Positions 46,847-58,393 of a DNA stretch of 64,000 nucleotides are shown here, piece after piece. The DNA is from Enterobacter sp. 638 (GTDB lineage Bacteria > Pseudomonadota > Gammaproteobacteria > Enterobacterales > Enterobacteriaceae). The stretch lies in the NCBI RefSeq assembly GCF_000016325.1, contig NC_009436.1, positions 2,790,001-2,854,000 of the forward strand. The letters are read 5' to 3'. Each line of letters opens with the position of its first letter. The stretch's first letter is position 1. The translations under genes and the position numbers were made by a program. The notes beneath the pieces are model-generated. The model saw only the letters and a program-made list of their open reading frames with translations, did no database searches and was not told where the DNA came from.

Positions 46847-47845
46847 TTAATTTTTTGATTTGTAGTTTCGTAATGCGTTCCGCGCCAGCACCACACTTGA
46901 ACCAATAAACCCACCCAGCAGAACAGCTAAAATCAATGCGATTGCTTTCTTCGGGCTATCCTTACGCACCGGAAGGTCCGGCTTCATCACATAGCGGTAG
47001 GCATGGATGGTGCTTTCATCGATTTTTAACTTATCAATGTCAAACAACTTTTGTTTGCTCAGATAATAATCATCTGAGAATATCAAAGGTCGCGTCGCTT
47101 CACGCTGAATCATTGATTGCAGCGCTTCGGTTCCTAACAGGAATAACGTGTCCTGAGTGACATCCTGTGTCTGTTGGATGCGAGGACTGGTGATATTTGC
47201 TGCTTCTGCGTATTTCAATGCTTCCGAAATTTGCTTAATTCGTAGATCTTTCTGCTCCTGAGAAACCTTCTCCTGGTTACTCAGTGTATTGTTCAGCGTA
47301 ATGATCTGTAGTTCGATATTACCCTTCAGGTCGACATAAAGTTCCTTCGCAACTTGCTCATCAACTTTCTGAATATATTGCGTAAAGATTTTTTGTGCCG
47401 ACTCCGCGGTTTCAGCAGTATAGGAAATCTGCAGTGGGTAAGTCTGAGTAACAACGACAGGCTCGATCTTCAGTTTTTCAGGTATATCCTGATTTTCCAG
47501 CGCTCCTGCGAGAGCTGAAAATGCAGCACTAAAACGTTCAAACACGCTAGTCTGTATATCAACCAGACGAGGGGCCGCATTCGCATTTGTTGTTGAACTG
47601 CCATAAACAACGTTCAGCGCATTACTGTAGGTACCAATTTGCGCGGCATCAGGTTGCGTGATAATTGCCGTCGAAGTCCACTGCTCTTTCGCAAAAACCA
47701 GATAGACTCCAGCAACCGCAATGGCTATCGCGACGCAAGTTGCGATTACCCATTTACCACGCCATAGCTGCAACATCAGCTCAATTAAATCAATTTGCTC
47801 TGGGTCATTATTTTGAGTGACCCCGTTATTGTTTTTCTGGGACAT
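46847..47845 (-). CDS. wzzB: O-antigen chain length regulator Wzz
   Basis: A 332-residue polysaccharide co-polymerase. It has two membrane helices, about residues 32 to 52 (WVIATCVAIAIAVAGVYLVF) and 300 to 325 (AIALILAVLLGGFIGSSVVL), around a periplasmic coiled-coil domain, with the Pro-rich motif before the second helix (KPDLPVRKDSPKK). It sets the modal length of O-antigen chains made by Wzy. Start at 47845 (MSQKNNNGVTQ) fits the family better than the longer frame. Confidence 0.93.
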   Translation of the reverse strand: MSQKNNNGVTQNNDPEQIDLIELMLQLWRGKWVIATCVAIAIAVAGVYLVFAKEQWTSTAIITQPDAAQIGTYSNALNVVYGSSTTNANAAPRLVDIQTSVFERFSAAFSALAGALENQDIPEKLKIEPVVVTQTYPLQISYTAETAESAQKIFTQYIQKVDEQVAKELYVDLKGNIELQIITLNNTLSNQEKVSQEQKDLRIKQISEALKYAEAANITSPRIQQTQDVTQDTLFLLGTEALQSMIQREATRPLIFSDDYYLSKQKLFDIDKLKIDESTIHAYRYVMKPDLPVRKDSPKKAIALILAVLLGGFIGSSVVLARNALRNYKSKN

Positions 47846-48035
47846 ACAATCCTTCAACGGTAAAAGCACAAAAAACTATCGGTCTAGTGTATCGTTTGTA
47901 AGAAATTTATCTACAGGAATCCGTTGACTATACGGTTGACTGGCTAAGTTTTGCTAACCACACGCTTAGGGGTATGATGACGCCCAAGGGTTTATGCTAT
48001 GTGAATAGCGGTATATGTTACTACAGAGGATGAAT

Positions 48036-49040
48036 ATGAAATTTCTGGTCACCGGTGCAGCAGGCTTTATCGGCTTCCATGTTAGCGGACGGCTTCTCGA
48101 CGCAGGGCACCAGGTTGTCGGGATTGATAATCTGAATGACTACTATGACGTCAGTCTGAAAGAAGCTCGACTGAATCTGCTGACATCTGAGAACTTCACT
48201 TTCCACAAGCTTGATTTGGCCGATCGTGAAGGGATGGCGAAACTGTTCGCTGATGAGAAATTTGACCGTGTCATTCATCTGGCGGCTCAAGCTGGCGTAC
48301 GTTATTCGCTGGATAATCCGCACGCTTACGCAGATGCTAACCTCATTGGTCATCTGAACGTGCTTGAAGGCTGCCGACATAATCAGGTTCAGCACCTGCT
48401 TTATGCCTCCTCCAGCTCGGTTTATGGTCTTAATCGCAAGATGCCCTTCTCTACCGATGATTCTGTAGACCACCCGGTGTCGCTGTATGCGGCGACCAAA
48501 AAAGCCAACGAATTGATGTCGCACACTTATTCGCATCTTTATAACTTGCCAACGACTGGCCTGCGCTTCTTTACGGTATATGGCCCATGGGGTCGCCCAG
48601 ATATGGCTCTGTTCAAATTTACGAAGGCGATGATCGAAGGCAACAGTATTGATGTCTATAACTACGGCAAGATGAAGCGCGATTTCACCTATATTGATGA
48701 TATTGCCGAAGCCATCATTCGTTTGCAGGATGTTATTCCGCAGGCTGATGCTGAATGGACTGTAGAGACCGGATCGCCGGCTACAAGTTCTGCGCCGTAC
48801 CGCGTCTATAACATCGGCAACAGCTCCCCTGTCGAATTGATGGACTACATCACCGCGCTAGAAGATGCGTTGGGCAAAGAAGCACAGAAAAATATGATGC
48901 CTATTCAGCCAGGTGATGTGCTCGAAACCAGCGCAGATACTAAAGCACTGTTTGATGTGATTGGTTTCAAGCCGCAAACGACCGTGAAAGACGGTGTGAA
49001 GAATTTTGTGGACTGGTATCGCAATTTTTACAACGTGTAA
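48036..49040 (+). CDS. uge: UDP-glucuronate 4-epimerase
   Basis: A 334-residue extended SDR enzyme interconverting UDP-glucuronate and UDP-galacturonate. NAD motif GAAGFIG near residue 8, catalytic SSSSVYG and YAATK. Matches Uge of Klebsiella and Enterobacter in length. It supplies GalA for core or capsule. It lies between wzzB and ugd, the feature that sets this locus apart from E. coli K-12. ATG at 48036 has GAGGA upstream. Confidence 0.92.
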   Translation: MKFLVTGAAGFIGFHVSGRLLDAGHQVVGIDNLNDYYDVSLKEARLNLLTSENFTFHKLDLADREGMAKLFADEKFDRVIHLAAQAGVRYSLDNPHAYADANLIGHLNVLEGCRHNQVQHLLYASSSSVYGLNRKMPFSTDDSVDHPVSLYAATKKANELMSHTYSHLYNLPTTGLRFFTVYGPWGRPDMALFKFTKAMIEGNSIDVYNYGKMKRDFTYIDDIAEAIIRLQDVIPQADAEWTVETGSPATSSAPYRVYNIGNSSPVELMDYITALEDALGKEAQKNMMPIQPGDVLETSADTKALFDVIGFKPQTTVKDGVKNFVDWYRNFYNV

Positions 49041-49046
49041 TAAAAC

Positions 49047-49075
49047 AAAAAGCCCGGCAATGCCGGGCTTTTTTA
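49047..49075 (+). terminator. uge terminator, bidirectional
   Basis: AAAAAGCCCGGCA/TGCCGGGCTTTTTT directly after uge; the A-rich side also suits the converging ugd transcript. Confidence 0.9.
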
Positions 49076-49093
49076 TACGCTAAACAAAACGAC

Positions 49094-50260
49094 TTAATCG
49101 CTTCCGAAAAGATCGCGTGTATAGACTTTATCCGCGACGTCAGCTAACTCTTCCGCCATACGGTTTGAAATAATCACATCGGCTTCTTTTTTGAAGGCAT
49201 CCAGATCGCGAACGACGCGCGAATGGAAGAATTCATCTTCTTTCATTGCAGGTTCATAAATAATGACCTGAACGCCTTTCGCCTTAATACGCTTCATTAT
49301 CCCTTGAATAGAAGAGGCACGGAAGTTATCCGAACCGCTCTTCATAATCAGGCGGTATACGCCGACCACTTTGGGCTGACGCGCCAGAATAGAATCAGAG
49401 ATAAAATCCTTGCGCGTACGGTTTGCATCAACAATCGCTGAAATGAGATTGTTTGGCACCGCCTGATAGTTCGCCAGCAACTGTTTGGTATCTTTTGGCA
49501 GACAGTAACCACCATATCCGAAGGAAGGATTGTTGTAGTGATTGCCGATACGAGGATCCAGGCAAACACCTTCAATGATCTGTCGGGTATTTAATCCCAG
49601 ACTTTCCGCGTAGCTATCCAGCTCGTTAAAATAAGCCACGCGCATCGCCAGATAAGTATTAGCGAACAGTTTAATCGCCTCGGCTTCAGTCGGATCGGTG
49701 AAGAGTACATCAATGTTTTTCTTAATGGCCCCTTCCTGCAACAGTGCAGCAAAACGCTCAGCGCGCTCAGAACGTTCACCAATGACAATGCGCGATGGAT
49801 GTAGATTGTCATACAACGCTTTGCCCTCACGCAGGAACTCAGGTGAGAAGATGACGTTATCGATGCCCAGTTTTTCTTTGATGGACTGGGTAAAGCCCAC
49901 TGGAATAGTCGATTTGATAATCATCACAGCATGCGGGTTAATCGCAATCACATCTTTGATGACGGCTTCTACACTGGAGGTGTTGAAGTAGTTTGTCTTT
50001 GCATCGTAATCAGTTGGAGTAGCGATAATCACATAATCTGCGCCGCGGTATGCGTCTTCTTTATCGGTCGTAGCACGGAAATTCAGCGGCTTATTCGCGA
50101 GATAATCCTGGATCTCTTTGTCCACAATCGGAGAGATCTTTTGATTAAGCATATCCACTTTAGCCTGGACGATATCCAACGCGACCACTTCATGGTTTTG
50201 CGCAATCAAAATACCGTTTGAAAGACCGACATAGCCTGTACCGGAGATTGTAATTTTCAT
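49094..50260 (-). CDS. ugd: UDP-glucose 6-dehydrogenase
   Basis: A 388-residue enzyme oxidising UDP-glucose to UDP-glucuronate with two NAD. N-terminal Rossmann motif [12 protein letters not shown], catalytic Cys in [14 protein letters not shown] near residue 260. Product feeds Uge, colanic acid and lipid A aminoarabinose. It is followed by a 250-base gap with its promoter. Confidence 0.95.
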   Translation of the reverse strand: MKITISGTGYVGLSNGILIAQNHEVVALDIVQAKVDMLNQKISPIVDKEIQDYLANKPLNFRATTDKEDAYRGADYVIIATPTDYDAKTNYFNTSSVEAVIKDVIAINPHAVMIIKSTIPVGFTQSIKEKLGIDNVIFSPEFLREGKALYDNLHPSRIVIGERSERAERFAALLQEGAIKKNIDVLFTDPTEAEAIKLFANTYLAMRVAYFNELDSYAESLGLNTRQIIEGVCLDPRIGNHYNNPSFGYGGYCLPKDTKQLLANYQAVPNNLISAIVDANRTRKDFISDSILARQPKVVGVYRLIMKSGSDNFRASSIQGIMKRIKAKGVQVIIYEPAMKEDEFFHSRVVRDLDAFKKEADVIISNRMAEELADVADKVYTRDLFGSD

Positions 50261-50458
50261 TCTTTCAACTTCTTCAAGTATGAGTTTCAGGAGGCATTAA
50301 CATCGCCACCACAATAAACAACTGTTGAGGTTTTTACCTCTTATGTTTATCCGCTGTCAAGGCAAAGCCCTTGGAATTAATGTGTGAAAAACAGCATTTT
50401 ATTTTGCAATAACAGTGTGCGAGGGGATAACACAAGGAAATAAGGGCATTAGAGCTAT
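50261..50458. other. Gap between gnd terminator and ugd
   Basis: About 200 bases upstream of ugd with no gene. It likely carries the ugd promoter. I see no further structured element. Confidence 0.4.
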
Positions 50459-50486
50459 AAAAAAGCCCAGAAATTATCTCCGGGCT
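50459..50486 (-). terminator. gnd terminator
   Basis: Minus strand: AGCCCGG and CTGGGCT arms around AGATAATTT, followed by six T. It ends the O-antigen/gnd transcripts. Confidence 0.8.
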
Positions 50487-50512
50487 ATTCTTAGAGGCTC
50501 AATTAAATCAGA

Positions 50513-51919
50513 TTAATCCAGCCACTCGGTGTGGAACACACCTTCTTTATCAGTGCGTTTATACGTGTGTGCACCGAAATAGTCACGCTGCGCCTGAATC
50601 AGGTTGGCTGGCAGCACGGCTGAACGGTAGCTATCATAGTACGCTACAGCGGCAGAGAACGTCGGAACAGGAATGCCGTTCTGAATCGCGTAAGCAACAA
50701 CATCACGCAGCGCTTGCTGATAGTCATCCGCAATCTTTTTGAAGTACGGAGCCAGCAACAAGTTGGCGATGTCCGCATTTTCAGCATAAGCATCGGTGAT
50801 TTTCTGCAGGAACTGAGCGCGAATGATACAGCCCGCACGGAAGATCTTCGCGATCTCACCGTAGTTCAGATCCCAGTTATTCTCGTCAGAGGCTGCGCGC
50901 AGCTGAGAGAAGCCCTGAGCGTAAGAAACCAATTTGCCCAGATACAATGCGCGACGGACTTTCTCGATGAATTCCGCTTTATCACCAGCAGGCTTAGCCT
51001 GCGGGCCAGACAGAACTTTAGATGCCGCAACACGCTGCTCTTTAAGAGAAGAGATGTAACGTGCAAACACAGATTCAGTAATCAGAGACAGTGGCTCACC
51101 CAGATCCAGAGAGCTCTGGCTGGTCCATTTACCGGTGCCTTTGTTCGCTGCTTCATCCAGGATCACATCAACCAAGTAAATACCGTCTTCGTCTTTCTTC
51201 GTGAAGATGTCTTTGGTGATGTCGATCAGATAGCTGCTCAGCTCGCCATTGTTCCACTCAGTGAAAGTCTGCGCCAACTCTTCGTTAGACAGATTCAGGC
51301 CGCCTTTTAACAGCGCATAGGCTTCTGCAATCAGCTGCATGTCGCCGTATTCAATACCGTTGTGAACCATTTTAACGTAATGACCCGCACCGTCAGGACC
51401 AATGTAAGTCACGCACGGTTCGCCATCTTCCGCGACAGCAGCGATTTTCGTCAGGATTGGCGCAACTAATTCATATGCTTCTTTCTGACCGCCAGGCATG
51501 ATGGATGGGCCCTTCAGAGCGCCCTCTTCACCACCGGACACACCGGTACCGATGAAGTTAAAGCCTTCAGCAGACAGTTCGCGATTACGACGGATAGTGT
51601 CGTGGAAGAAGGTGTTGCCGCCATCAATGATGATGTCGCCTTTATCCAGGTACGGTTTCAGGGAATCGATTGCAGCATCTGTGCCCGCGCCCGCCTTCAC
51701 CATTAACAGGATACGACGAGGCGTTTCCAGGGATTCAACAAATTCCTGCACCGTGTAAAAAGGAACAAGTTTCTTGCCAGGATTTTCGGCGATGACTTCT
51801 TCGGTTTTATCGCGGGAGCGGTTGAAAACGGAGACGGTATAACCGCGGCTTTCGATGTTGAGCGCCAGGTTGCGCCCCATCACTGCCATACCGACAACGC
51901 CGATCTGTTGCTTGGACAT
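50513..51919 (-). CDS. gnd: 6-phosphogluconate dehydrogenase, decarboxylating
   Basis: A 468-residue pentose phosphate enzyme converting 6-phosphogluconate to ribulose 5-phosphate and CO2 with NADP reduction. NADP motif [14 protein letters not shown], substrate loop [20 protein letters not shown], catalytic Lys in [14 protein letters not shown]. gnd flanks enterobacterial O-antigen clusters and is often exchanged with them. Confidence 0.97.
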   Translation of the reverse strand: MSKQQIGVVGMAVMGRNLALNIESRGYTVSVFNRSRDKTEEVIAENPGKKLVPFYTVQEFVESLETPRRILLMVKAGAGTDAAIDSLKPYLDKGDIIIDGGNTFFHDTIRRNRELSAEGFNFIGTGVSGGEEGALKGPSIMPGGQKEAYELVAPILTKIAAVAEDGEPCVTYIGPDGAGHYVKMVHNGIEYGDMQLIAEAYALLKGGLNLSNEELAQTFTEWNNGELSSYLIDITKDIFTKKDEDGIYLVDVILDEAANKGTGKWTSQSSLDLGEPLSLITESVFARYISSLKEQRVAASKVLSGPQAKPAGDKAEFIEKVRRALYLGKLVSYAQGFSQLRAASDENNWDLNYGEIAKIFRAGCIIRAQFLQKITDAYAENADIANLLLAPYFKKIADDYQQALRDVVAYAIQNGIPVPTFSAAVAYYDSYRSAVLPANLIQAQRDYFGAHTYKRTDKEGVFHTEWLD

Positions 51920-52075
51920 TACATACTCCTGTCAGGTGTGGTCACCGCGCTGCATGAGCGCGGTTTGAAATGTGCCTTTGATGTTAACTCAGGTATAGGC
52001 TGAATGAATAGCCTTTGCTGATCTATGTCACACTGAATGCATAATTCAGGACCACCCTTTCGGCAGTATTCAGCA

Positions 52076-53449
52076 TCACTTCCTGAGGAGATCGAGTATT
52101 GCTAATGTTTTCTCTTCCATCAGCGCCGTGTCGGCCCGTGACTCCACGTTAAGACGCACAACGGGTTCCGTATTCGACGAACGCAAATTGAAGCGCCACT
52201 CCGGGAACGCCATGCTGATCCCGTCGGTGTGGTCTATTTCCAGCGCCTGCGGCGCAAAATGCTGCTCCACGCGGGCAATCGCGTCAGCAGGATTTTCCAG
52301 TTTGCTGTTGATCTCGCCACTCGCCGGGAACGCCGCCATTCGGTCACGCACCAGCTCACCCAGCGTCTGGCCTTTCAGACACAGCAGCTCCGTCACCAGC
52401 AGCCACGGGATCATCCCGCTGTCGCAGTAGGCAAAATCGCGGAAGTAGTGGTGAGCACTCATCTCACCGCCGTAGATGGCATCTTCCTGGCGCATACGCT
52501 CTTTGATGAACGCGTGACCGGTTTTCGACATCACCGGCTGGCCGCCTGCGGCGCTCACGACGTCAACCGTGTTCCACGACAGACGCGGATCGTGAATGAT
52601 TTTCGCCCCCGGATTTTTCTCGAGGAACGCTTCAGCCAGCAGACCGACGATGTAATAGCCTTCGATAAACTGGCCTTTCTCGTCGAACAGGAAGCAGCGG
52701 TCGAAATCGCCGTCAAAGGCGATGCCCATGTCCGCACCGTGCTCAATCACCGCGTTGCGGGTATCCGCGCGGCATTCCGGCAGCAGTGGATTCGGGATCC
52801 CGTTCGGGAAATTGCCGTCCGGCGTGTTGTGGACTTTGATAAAGGTGACGGGAACGTTCAGGGCTTTAAAGCGAGCTTCCAGCGCATCAACCACCGGGCC
52901 CGCCGCGCCGTTGCCGGAGTTAATCACCAGCTTCAGCGGTTTGAGATTCTCAACGTTGATGTAGCCGAGCAGATGGTCGATGTACGCTTTGCGCGGGTCG
53001 ATTTGTGTGTAGCTGCCGCGTTTCGCTTCATTGACCGGCGGGAAGTCGTTCGCTTCCGCCAGACGCTGCACGTCACGCAGACCCGTATCACCACTCACCG
53101 GGCGCGCGCCCTCACGCACCAGCTTCATCCCGTTGTAGTCCATCGGGTTATGGCTGGCGGTCACTTCAATCCCGCCGTCAACGCCCAGATGGAAGGTGGC
53201 GAAATAAATCTCTTCGGTTCCGGACAGGCCGATATCCAGCACATCCACGCCTGCGTCCTGCAACCCTTTTGCCAGCGCCAGCTTGAGCGCCTCGCTGGTC
53301 AGGCGCACATCGCCGCCCAGCGCGATTGTTTTGGGTTTTACATATTCGCCGTACGCTCGGCCAATGCGCCACGCGATGTCTTCATTCAGCTCTTCGCCCA
53401 GCTTGCCGCGAATATCGTAGGCTTTAAAACAGGTTAACTTTTCCATCAT
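52076..53449 (-). CDS. manB: Phosphomannomutase
   Basis: A 457-residue alpha-D-phosphohexomutase converting mannose 6-phosphate to mannose 1-phosphate. Active Ser in [14 protein letters not shown], metal loop FDGDFDRC, sugar loop [12 protein letters not shown], phosphate loop near RSSNTEP. Very close to E. coli CpsG. It is clearly more GC-rich than the rest of the O-antigen cluster, suggesting a different origin. Start could be any of several near codons; ATG at 53449 with AAGG upstream is chosen. Confidence 0.93.
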   Translation of the reverse strand: MMEKLTCFKAYDIRGKLGEELNEDIAWRIGRAYGEYVKPKTIALGGDVRLTSEALKLALAKGLQDAGVDVLDIGLSGTEEIYFATFHLGVDGGIEVTASHNPMDYNGMKLVREGARPVSGDTGLRDVQRLAEANDFPPVNEAKRGSYTQIDPRKAYIDHLLGYINVENLKPLKLVINSGNGAAGPVVDALEARFKALNVPVTFIKVHNTPDGNFPNGIPNPLLPECRADTRNAVIEHGADMGIAFDGDFDRCFLFDEKGQFIEGYYIVGLLAEAFLEKNPGAKIIHDPRLSWNTVDVVSAAGGQPVMSKTGHAFIKERMRQEDAIYGGEMSAHHYFRDFAYCDSGMIPWLLVTELLCLKGQTLGELVRDRMAAFPASGEINSKLENPADAIARVEQHFAPQALEIDHTDGISMAFPEWRFNLRSSNTEPVVRLNVESRADTALMEEKTLAILDLLRK

Positions 53450-53463
53450 TTTCATACCTTGCA

Positions 53464-54891
53464 TCACACTCTTCCATACCGGTCAGCTAACCGAACAATG
53501 TCATCTTCTCCCAGATAAGAACCCGAGCGCACCTCGATCAGCTCCAGAGGGATTTTTCCAGGGTTCTCAAGACAATGTGTTGCTCCAACTGGAATATAGA
53601 TGGATTCATTTTCACCTAATAGCCTACTTTGATCGTTGATCGTGACTTGTGCCGTACCCGCAACCACAATCCAATGTTCAGCACGATGATGGTGCATTTG
53701 TAATGAGATGCCTTCTCCAGGTTTGACGGTAAGACGTTTAACCTGATAGCGCTCGCCAGTATCTATAGAATCATATTTACCCCAGGGACGATAAACTTCA
53801 CGATGCGCATGATGTTCTAAACGCCCTTCAGACTTAATCATTTCAACTATTTTTTTAACGTCTTGAACAGCATTTCGATCGGCAATCAACACTGCATCTT
53901 TAGTTTGCACAACGACTAAATCTTTTACACCAACAGTAGCCAACAGCCCGGATTCTGAATAAAGGAAGCTGTTTTCTGTGTTGCATGACAGCACATCCCC
54001 AGTATTTACATTTCCTTCAGGCGTCTTGCGGCTAATATCCCAAAGAGAGGACCAGGAACCCACATCGCTCCATCCAGCATCCAATGGCACAACCACAGCG
54101 TCCGTGGTTTTTTCCATGACTGCATAATCAACAGATTCATCAGGGCAAGTGATGAAAGCCTCTTGATCAATTCGTATAAAATTAAGATCGGGATTTGTCA
54201 CATTCATGGCTTTCTTACATGCGGCAAGAATGTCAGGACGATATTTATTGAGCTCTTCGAGATAACGATCAGCACGGAACAGGAACATACCGCTGTTCCA
54301 GTAATACTCACCACTAGATACGTAGGATTCTGCTGTTTCCTGATTCGGTTTCTCCACAAATTGTGCAACCTTGTAAGCATTCACTGGCTCACTGTCGCCG
54401 CTAGGATCACCCCTGCGGATATAGCCGTAACCCGTTTCTGGCTTGTTGGGTACTATCCCAAAAGTCACCAACTTGCCTTCCTCAGCAAGCGGAAGTGCTT
54501 TGAGCACCGCCTCACGAAACGCATTTTCATTCTGGATAACATGATCTGCTGCCAGCACAAGCATAATAGGACTAGTATTAGGTTGGCTATTGACAGTGGC
54601 CAACGCAGCAAGAGCGATCGCTGGCGCAGTATTACGCCCAACTGGCTCGAGAATAATATTCTCAGTGAGTTTATTCATCTCACGTAACTGCTCAGCAACG
54701 ATAAAGCGGTGCTGCTCATTGCAGATTACTACAGGGCTTTCGCACTCAATACCGTGCAATCTATTAATTGTTGCTTGTAGCATTGTGAGGTTACCCTCAA
54801 GGCAGAGAAACTGCTTGGGGTAGAGAACTCGTGAAAGTGGCCATAAACGACTGCCGGAACCGCCGGCCATAATAACAGGGAATAATGACAT
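53464..54891 (-). CDS. manC: Mannose-1-phosphate guanylyltransferase / mannose-6-phosphate isomerase
   Basis: A 475-residue bifunctional enzyme making GDP-mannose. N-terminal nucleotidyltransferase motif [12 protein letters not shown] and FVEKPN; C-terminal cupin isomerase with [18 protein letters not shown]. No gmd or fcl follows, so GDP-mannose itself is likely the donor. Start at 54891 ([11 protein letters not shown]) matches the domain start; the GTG at 54903 is an alternative. Confidence 0.93.
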   Translation of the reverse strand: MSLFPVIMAGGSGSRLWPLSRVLYPKQFLCLEGNLTMLQATINRLHGIECESPVVICNEQHRFIVAEQLREMNKLTENIILEPVGRNTAPAIALAALATVNSQPNTSPIMLVLAADHVIQNENAFREAVLKALPLAEEGKLVTFGIVPNKPETGYGYIRRGDPSGDSEPVNAYKVAQFVEKPNQETAESYVSSGEYYWNSGMFLFRADRYLEELNKYRPDILAACKKAMNVTNPDLNFIRIDQEAFITCPDESVDYAVMEKTTDAVVVPLDAGWSDVGSWSSLWDISRKTPEGNVNTGDVLSCNTENSFLYSESGLLATVGVKDLVVVQTKDAVLIADRNAVQDVKKIVEMIKSEGRLEHHAHREVYRPWGKYDSIDTGERYQVKRLTVKPGEGISLQMHHHRAEHWIVVAGTAQVTINDQSRLLGENESIYIPVGATHCLENPGKIPLELIEVRSGSYLGEDDIVRLADRYGRV

Positions 54892-54899
54892 GATTGCAC

Positions 54900-56009
54900 T
54901 CACTTTAAACTTGAATACAAGTTAATTATATTTTGAACCATCAACTCTTTAGTAAACATTGTATCAAAACGCGCTTTAGCCCCTTTGCTATAAACATCAC
55001 TTTTGTTAAGGACAGAAATGATTCCATTTGCGAGCGCTTTTGCGTCATTTGGCTCAACAACTATCCCCGTTTCATTGTGTTGGTTGACCCATGCAACACC
55101 ACTTCGAGGGATATTTGTTGATACTAAGGGTTTGGAAAAACTCATGGCTTCGAGTTGAACGACACCAAACGCTTCAGATTCATGGATTGATGGTAGACAG
55201 AAAACATCACAAGCTTTGTAATATGAGGCCAAATCAGAATAATTGATACTGCCGAGAAGGATGACCTTTTCTGACAACTTATTTTCGCTTACTTTTTGCT
55301 TTAACGAATCGATTAATGGACCCGTTCCACCGATGAGGACAACATAGTCATCAGGAAGTTCTTTTGCCGCCTCGATCAGATATTCCATACCTTTATAGTA
55401 AACGAGACGCCCTAATGAAAATACAATCTTTTTATCGTGATACTGAGACCTTATTTTTTGTTCGAGATCTTCATTGAGCGGCATTATATGTGTATCAACA
55501 CCGATTGGAATGCACACAATTTTATTCTGATAAGGCTGCAGTGTTGCTGAGGACTGACCGTAAATAGGGCTAGTAACAATAATATGAGAGCTTCTTTCCA
55601 ATATCCATTTTTGCAATGGCGAAAAGAACATCAATAATTTTTTTTGTTTTACGATGTCACTATGCCAATGCAATACAATTTTGCCTTTAGGTGGAAATAA
55701 AAAAAGCGCCAACACTGCCAATGGATTTGGCAGATGTACATGAATGACATCATAGCTATTTCTAATTTCCCGCCATTTAAAGATCAAAGAAATGGATAGT
55801 GGAGTAGAAAAAAGCTGAGCGAAGATCTTTTCACGAAAAATACTGTAGTGGTGTTTTTCGTCATCTTTTCGTTTTCCTACAGGGTCAACACAGAGCACAT
55901 CAACTTGCTGACCATTACTTTTCGCTATACCTTCGCTGATATCGAATGCTACTTGCTCAATCCCACCGTGAACAGGAGGGTAAAATTTACTGAACTGTAA
56001 AACCTTCAT
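54900..56009 (-). CDS. Glycosyltransferase, GT4 family
   Basis: A 369-residue GT-B retaining transferase. N-terminal acceptor domain begins [20 protein letters not shown], the nucleotide domain holds [20 protein letters not shown] and the EX7E motif in [15 protein letters not shown]. Gene position next to manC suggests a mannosyltransferase of the O-unit. Specificity cannot be read from sequence. Its end overlaps the manC GTG codon. Confidence 0.85.
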   Translation of the reverse strand: MKVLQFSKFYPPVHGGIEQVAFDISEGIAKSNGQQVDVLCVDPVGKRKDDEKHHYSIFREKIFAQLFSTPLSISLIFKWREIRNSYDVIHVHLPNPLAVLALFLFPPKGKIVLHWHSDIVKQKKLLMFFSPLQKWILERSSHIIVTSPIYGQSSATLQPYQNKIVCIPIGVDTHIMPLNEDLEQKIRSQYHDKKIVFSLGRLVYYKGMEYLIEAAKELPDDYVVLIGGTGPLIDSLKQKVSENKLSEKVILLGSINYSDLASYYKACDVFCLPSIHESEAFGVVQLEAMSFSKPLVSTNIPRSGVAWVNQHNETGIVVEPNDAKALANGIISVLNKSDVYSKGAKARFDTMFTKELMVQNIINLYSSLK

Positions 56010-57065
56010 TCAAATCTTCCTTTCTGAGATTACGTCCAACAGCTTTGATATCACAACGTGCACGTCAAATTGTTCCAGACGGAGATATCCATTGCGAACT
56101 AATGTCGGACTAAGCTCTTCATAATGTTCAATTAACTCACACAGTTTCTCACTGAATTCAGATGCATTTTCAGGATCAAAATAATATGCTGCATCTCCGC
56201 AGACTTCAGGAATACTTGCTCGGTTAGATGCTAATACCGGGCAACCATATTGCATTGCTTCAAGAGGAGGAAGACCAAACCCCTCATAGAGTGAAGGATA
56301 AACAAATAAAAGCGCATCATGGTACTTTTTTTGCAATTCCTCATCAGATAAGTAGCCACAGAAAACTATATTTTCATTCTGAGAATACGATGTTTTTGAA
56401 AAAGCAGAACCCATCCCACCAACAACGACGAGTTTATGATTTTTAATTTCTGAAGAGAGAAAGGCATTAATGACAAATTCAATGTTCTTTCTTGGTTCCA
56501 GGGTTCCGACTAGCAGTATCTCATTTTTAAGTGCTCGCTCAGCGAGTTCCACCTTTTCACATTTCATATCTCTGACAATGGAGTTTCTCAAAACGGTTAC
56601 TTTGTTGGGATCTACCGATAAATATTTTATAATTTCCGTTTTGGAATACTCACTAACAGTGAAAATGCCCCGAGCAAATTTTGATTGAACAGCATAATTG
56701 AGTTTATACATTGCACGATATGCCAAACGAAACCACTTAGGAAACGCATATAAGGACATATCATGGATAGTGAAATAACAATTTTTATAAAATAACGGTG
56801 ATAAACCCGTAAAGCATAGCAGCATTGGATTGCCAATACTCTTCAGGTATCGTGGCAATTCAATTTGCTCCCAAAAATGCCCATTACGACTGCCAATCGA
56901 AAGAATATTGAATTCACTCTTCAATTTACTATCGATCAACTCGGAATTTGGAGTTAAAAAACAAACATCAGGGACATGTTTAACAAGTTCTCGACATAAT
57001 ACTAATGCATATTGTTGCACACCAGTTTTGCGCTGAGTCAAAAATCGGGCATTTATATAAATCAT
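56010..57065 (-). CDS. Glycosyltransferase, GT4 family
   Basis: A 351-residue GT4 enzyme with [20 protein letters not shown] at the start, [19 protein letters not shown] in the second domain and the EX7E motif in [14 protein letters not shown]. This subtype often transfers mannose or rhamnose. It overlaps the end of wzy by four bases and abuts the next GT4 gene. The gene is AT-rich like its O-antigen neighbours. Confidence 0.85.
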   Translation of the reverse strand: MIYINARFLTQRKTGVQQYALVLCRELVKHVPDVCFLTPNSELIDSKLKSEFNILSIGSRNGHFWEQIELPRYLKSIGNPMLLCFTGLSPLFYKNCYFTIHDMSLYAFPKWFRLAYRAMYKLNYAVQSKFARGIFTVSEYSKTEIIKYLSVDPNKVTVLRNSIVRDMKCEKVELAERALKNEILLVGTLEPRKNIEFVINAFLSSEIKNHKLVVVGGMGSAFSKTSYSQNENIVFCGYLSDEELQKKYHDALLFVYPSLYEGFGLPPLEAMQYGCPVLASNRASIPEVCGDAAYYFDPENASEFSEKLCELIEHYEELSPTLVRNGYLRLEQFDVHVVISKLLDVISERKI

Positions 57066-58330
57066 TTTTCACTCGACATTCTGTAGATATAGCATTGAAA
57101 CAAAAAGAAAGAATAAAATAGAATAAACCTAAACGGCAATGTAAAAAGCATGGATGCTACAATATACATTAGAATGATAAAGTAGTGTTTATTCGATTTG
57201 AGTTTTGCCGATATTATTAGCACACTACAAATAAAAACAAATAACCCAATAACACCGTAACTTAAAATGATAAAACTTAACACATCCTTTGGAGCAAAAC
57301 TTTCAGATGCATTTGGATCTCGCAACGATAAATAAGATAACATTTCATTACAGTTGACATCTACATTTGATAAAGCATTGCAATAGTCTGCTATATAGGG
57401 TTGCAAAGTACTTTTAAACCCATAAATACCGCTACCCAAAGGGTATTCTATAAGATGCCATACACTGACGATAGGAAATCCTAGTCTAGTCACATATGTC
57501 ATCGTTGCGGGATTAGTACTGTGATCGGCTATAAAAGTAAAAAGACCATGATAGCTGAATGCGAGACTAAGAAAAATTAAAATTATGCTGAGCGGTATAA
57601 GTTGATAAGTATAATTGAAAAAACCCTTAATTCTGAAAAGATAAACCAACCCTAACAATAGAGGGATAATTAAAAAAGAAAACTTTGCGCCCGATATATA
57701 GGTTGTAACTGCAAATAATATGATTAACGGAAAACGATATTGCTGACGGGAGAAGAGGACTAGAAGAAACATCAAGCCATAAAAATATCCATTTAAGCTA
57801 GGCTCAGCAAAAGTACCAGCAAAACGAAAGTTTTCATCATATAACCATGCTCCCCCCAGTACTTTTACGTTTAATCCTTGTCTGGCAAGAAAATATAATA
57901 CCATCGACAAGATTAAAAATATCGTTGATATTTTAACTGAGAACTTATAAATATTAAAGTTTAATTCGAGTGGTTTGGCATATCCAAAAATAATGAACCA
58001 CAAACAGACATTTAATAATAAAGCTAAGGTTTTATCGAAATCTTCTCCATGATAAATGGTACCAATAGATCCACCTATCACAAGGAAAAATAAAAAAAAT
58101 CCAATATAGATAATATTTCTATTTGGGATTTTAAATAATATAAAAAGCATCAACACCAAAGCAATCTTAATACCAAAATCAGCAATGCTTGATAAACCTT
58201 TAATCAATCCTATTTGCGAAAAATCAACCCCGCTAAAGAGGGAGTTAACTAATAAAAGAGCAATAAGCGCTTTAATTATAAATGTTGTAGCTAAATTATA
58301 ATATTTTATTTTTGACAGTTCGCTCACCAT
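57062..58330 (-). CDS. wzy: O-antigen polymerase Wzy
   Basis: A 422-residue, very hydrophobic, AT-rich-coded protein with about 11 to 12 predicted helices and a large periplasmic loop near residues 260 to 330, the usual Wzy layout. Sequence similarity in Wzy is low, so the call rests on topology, on being one of two polytopic genes in the cluster, and on the other being a Wzx. ATG at 58330 is used; GTG at 58327 has better spacing from AGAGG. Confidence 0.8.
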   Translation of the reverse strand: MVSELSKIKYYNLATTFIIKALIALLLVNSLFSGVDFSQIGLIKGLSSIADFGIKIALVLMLFILFKIPNRNIIYIGFFLFFLVIGGSIGTIYHGEDFDKTLALLLNVCLWFIIFGYAKPLELNFNIYKFSVKISTIFLILSMVLYFLARQGLNVKVLGGAWLYDENFRFAGTFAEPSLNGYFYGLMFLLVLFSRQQYRFPLIILFAVTTYISGAKFSFLIIPLLLGLVYLFRIKGFFNYTYQLIPLSIILIFLSLAFSYHGLFTFIADHSTNPATMTYVTRLGFPIVSVWHLIEYPLGSGIYGFKSTLQPYIADYCNALSNVDVNCNEMLSYLSLRDPNASESFAPKDVLSFIILSYGVIGLFVFICSVLIISAKLKSNKHYFIILMYIVASMLFTLPFRFILFYSFFLFQCYIYRMSSEK

Positions 58331-58393
58331 CACCTCTTTGCTAAATAATTTTATACATAATGCTCATCATTATGGAGTATTGCCTACGCAGGA

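Noticed and set aside
52229-53437. 402-codon plus-strand open frame opposite manB
   Set aside because: It mirrors a GC-rich, well-conserved gene and has no recognisable domain; long antisense frames are a usual side effect of codon bias.
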